Below, piece by piece: positions 62,885 through 64,000 of a stretch of DNA of 64,000 nucleotides; the first letter of the stretch is position 1; each line of letters starts with the position of its first letter. A program made the position numbers and the translations under genes. The notes below the pieces were generated by a model, which saw nothing but the letters and a program-made list of their open reading frames with translations, made no database searches and was not told the DNA's origin. Source of the stretch: Streptomyces sp. P9-A4 (GTDB taxonomy: Bacteria; Actinomycetota; Actinomycetes; Streptomycetales; Streptomycetaceae); NCBI RefSeq assembly GCF_036634195.1, contig NZ_JAZIFY010000001.1, positions 744,001-808,000 of the forward strand, in the 5' to 3' direction.

Positions 62885-64000
62885 ATGTCAGGACACCCCG
62901 GTAATCCAGAGCCGCTGTCGCCGCGCGCCAAGCTGGCCGTGACGGCTGGCAAGGCCGCGGCCGCGGTGTCGCGTGCGGCGGGACGCGGCAGCGGATCCGT
63001 GATCGGCGGCAAGGTGGCGCTGAAGCTCGACCCCGACCTCCTCGGCCGGCTCGCACAGCATCTGGACGTCGTCCTGGTGTCGGCGACCAACGGCAAGACG
63101 ACGACGACCCGGCTGATCGCGGAGGCCCTGCGCGCCGCCGGCCCCGTCGTCTCGAACGCGCTCGGCGCCAACATGCCCGCAGGGATCACCTCGGCGCTGG
63201 CCGGCGGCACGGACTCCAAGTACGGCGTGATCGAGGTCGACGAGAAGTACCTCGCCGGCGTCGCCCGTGACACCACGCCCAAGGTCATCGCGCTGCTCAA
63301 CCTCTCCCGCGACCAGCTCGACCGCGCCGCCGAGACCCGGATGCTCGCCGAGAAGTGGCGCGAGGGCCTCAACGGCACCAAGGCCGTGGTCGTGGCCAAC
63401 GCCGACGACCCGCTCATCGTGTGGGCCGCCTCCTCCTCCCCCAACGTGGTGTGGGTCGCCGCCGGCCAGGAGTGGAAGGACGACGCCTGGTCCTGCCCCT
63501 CCTGCGGCGGTGTGATGCAGCGTCCGGGCGACGACTGGTTCTGCGGCGAGTGCGGCTTCCGCCGTCCCGCCCCGAGCTGGGCGCTCAGCGGCGACCACGT
63601 GCTCGACCCGCACGGTTCGGCCTGGCCGATCCGGCTCCAGCTGCCCGGCCGCGCCAACAAGGCGAACGCCGCCACCTCGGCCGCCGTCGCCGCCGTCTTC
63701 GGGGTGCCGCCGCAGGTGGCCCTGGAGCGCATGTACCAGGTGCAGGCCGTCGCGGGCCGCTACGACGTGGTCTCCTTCCAGGGCCGCGAGCTGCGTCTGC
63801 TGCTGGCGAAGAACCCGGCCGGCTGGCTCGAGACGTTCTCCCTCATCGACGGGCCGCCCGCCCCGGTGATCCTCTCCGTGAACGCGCGCGGCGCCGACGG
63901 CACGGACACCTCCTGGCTGTGGGACGTGGACTACGCCCGGCTCGCCGGCCACCCGATCATGGTGATCGGCGACCGCCGGCTCGACCTCGCGGTCCGCCTG
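62885..64000 (+). CDS. murT: Lipid II isoglutaminyl synthase, MurT subunit (3' end cut by window edge)
   Basis: 372 codons are visible and the frame is open at the window end. It is a Mur-ligase-type ATPase: P-loop SATNGKTTTT at about 66-75, ALGANMPAGITSALAGG and EVDEKYLAGVARDTTPKVIA. Between the Mur domains is the zinc-ribbon CPSCGGVMQRPGDDWFCGEC (Cys204, 207, 220, 223) that marks MurT. The DUF1727 C-domain has begun. MurT works with the glutaminase GatD to amidate D-Glu of lipid II; gatD should lie just past the edge. AGGAGG lies 13 nt or less upstream of ATG 62885. Confidence 0.93.
   Translation, partial: MSGHPGNPEPLSPRAKLAVTAGKAAAAVSRAAGRGSGSVIGGKVALKLDPDLLGRLAQHLDVVLVSATNGKTTTTRLIAEALRAAGPVVSNALGANMPAGITSALAGGTDSKYGVIEVDEKYLAGVARDTTPKVIALLNLSRDQLDRAAETRMLAEKWREGLNGTKAVVVANADDPLIVWAASSSPNVVWVAAGQEWKDDAWSCPSCGGVMQRPGDDWFCGECGFRRPAPSWALSGDHVLDPHGSAWPIRLQLPGRANKANAATSAAVAAVFGVPPQVALERMYQVQAVAGRYDVVSFQGRELRLLLAKNPAGWLETFSLIDGPPAPVILSVNARGADGTDTSWLWDVDYARLAGHPIMVIGDRRLDLAVRL

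Overview
The window is chromosomal DNA of a high-GC actinomycete, almost certainly a Streptomyces. Third codon positions are nearly all G or C, GTG starts and 4-bp start/stop overlaps are common, and many families are streptomycete favourites: an ECF41 sigma factor, DUF6801, a nitrobindin-like FABP protein, a Cys-type leader peptide and a four-membered Mas set behind an mce operon. I see no tRNA, rRNA or CRISPR array.

Layout. 1-2.8 kb: isochorismatase-family hydrolase (cut by the window edge), a methyltransferase, two broken gene remnants, a hypothetical protein and a STAS protein. 3-6.8 kb: a NarL-type two-component system beside an ABC exporter. 6.8-12.6 kb: SnoaL-like protein, M24 aminopeptidase, HTH regulator, S9 prolyl oligopeptidase and nitrobindin-like protein. 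12.6-15.5 kb: a 159-bp palindromic element, then a sulfonate-use operon with promoter, leaderless leader peptide and ssuD intact but ssuB, ssuC and ssuA collapsed by deletions. 15.5-23.3 kb: flavoprotein monooxygenase, MltG-like transglycosylase, a 19-residue peptide, an ABC exporter divergent from MarR, and a GlcD-GlcF-like fusion oxidoreductase. 23.6-30.5 kb: a Tat-exported GH109-type glycosidase, a secreted PNGase A-like amidase and a heterodimeric ABC exporter with one dead ATP site. 30.5-31.5 kb: an IS5-family element with a frameshifted transposase and CTAG flanks. 31.5-38.2 kb: membrane hydrolase, Ski2-like helicase, TesB thioesterase, DUF2785, DUF6011, glutathione peroxidase and a PrmC-related methyltransferase.

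38.2-50.3 kb is one complete mce transporter operon, transcribed leftward: ATPase, two YrbE permeases, six MCE proteins and four Mce-associated proteins, nearly all translationally coupled. Divergent from it (50.8-54.3 kb) are three secreted Cys-containing proteins, one with DUF6801, followed by a PucR-type regulator that carries the only TTA codon I found in any intact gene. A P450, ECF41 unit with flavoprotein, acyl-CoA dehydrogenase/TetR pair, peptide deformylase and murT (cut by the window edge) follow.

The strongest candidate for an undescribed system is the mce operon plus the divergent secreted trio and its bldA-type regulator. I read it, as inference, as a lipid-import machine with dedicated extracytoplasmic partners under developmental control. 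Second is the GH109/PNGase A pair, which suggests glycoprotein deglycosylation. Several loci (a response regulator and ssuBCA) share a pattern of internal deletions that should be checked against reads.
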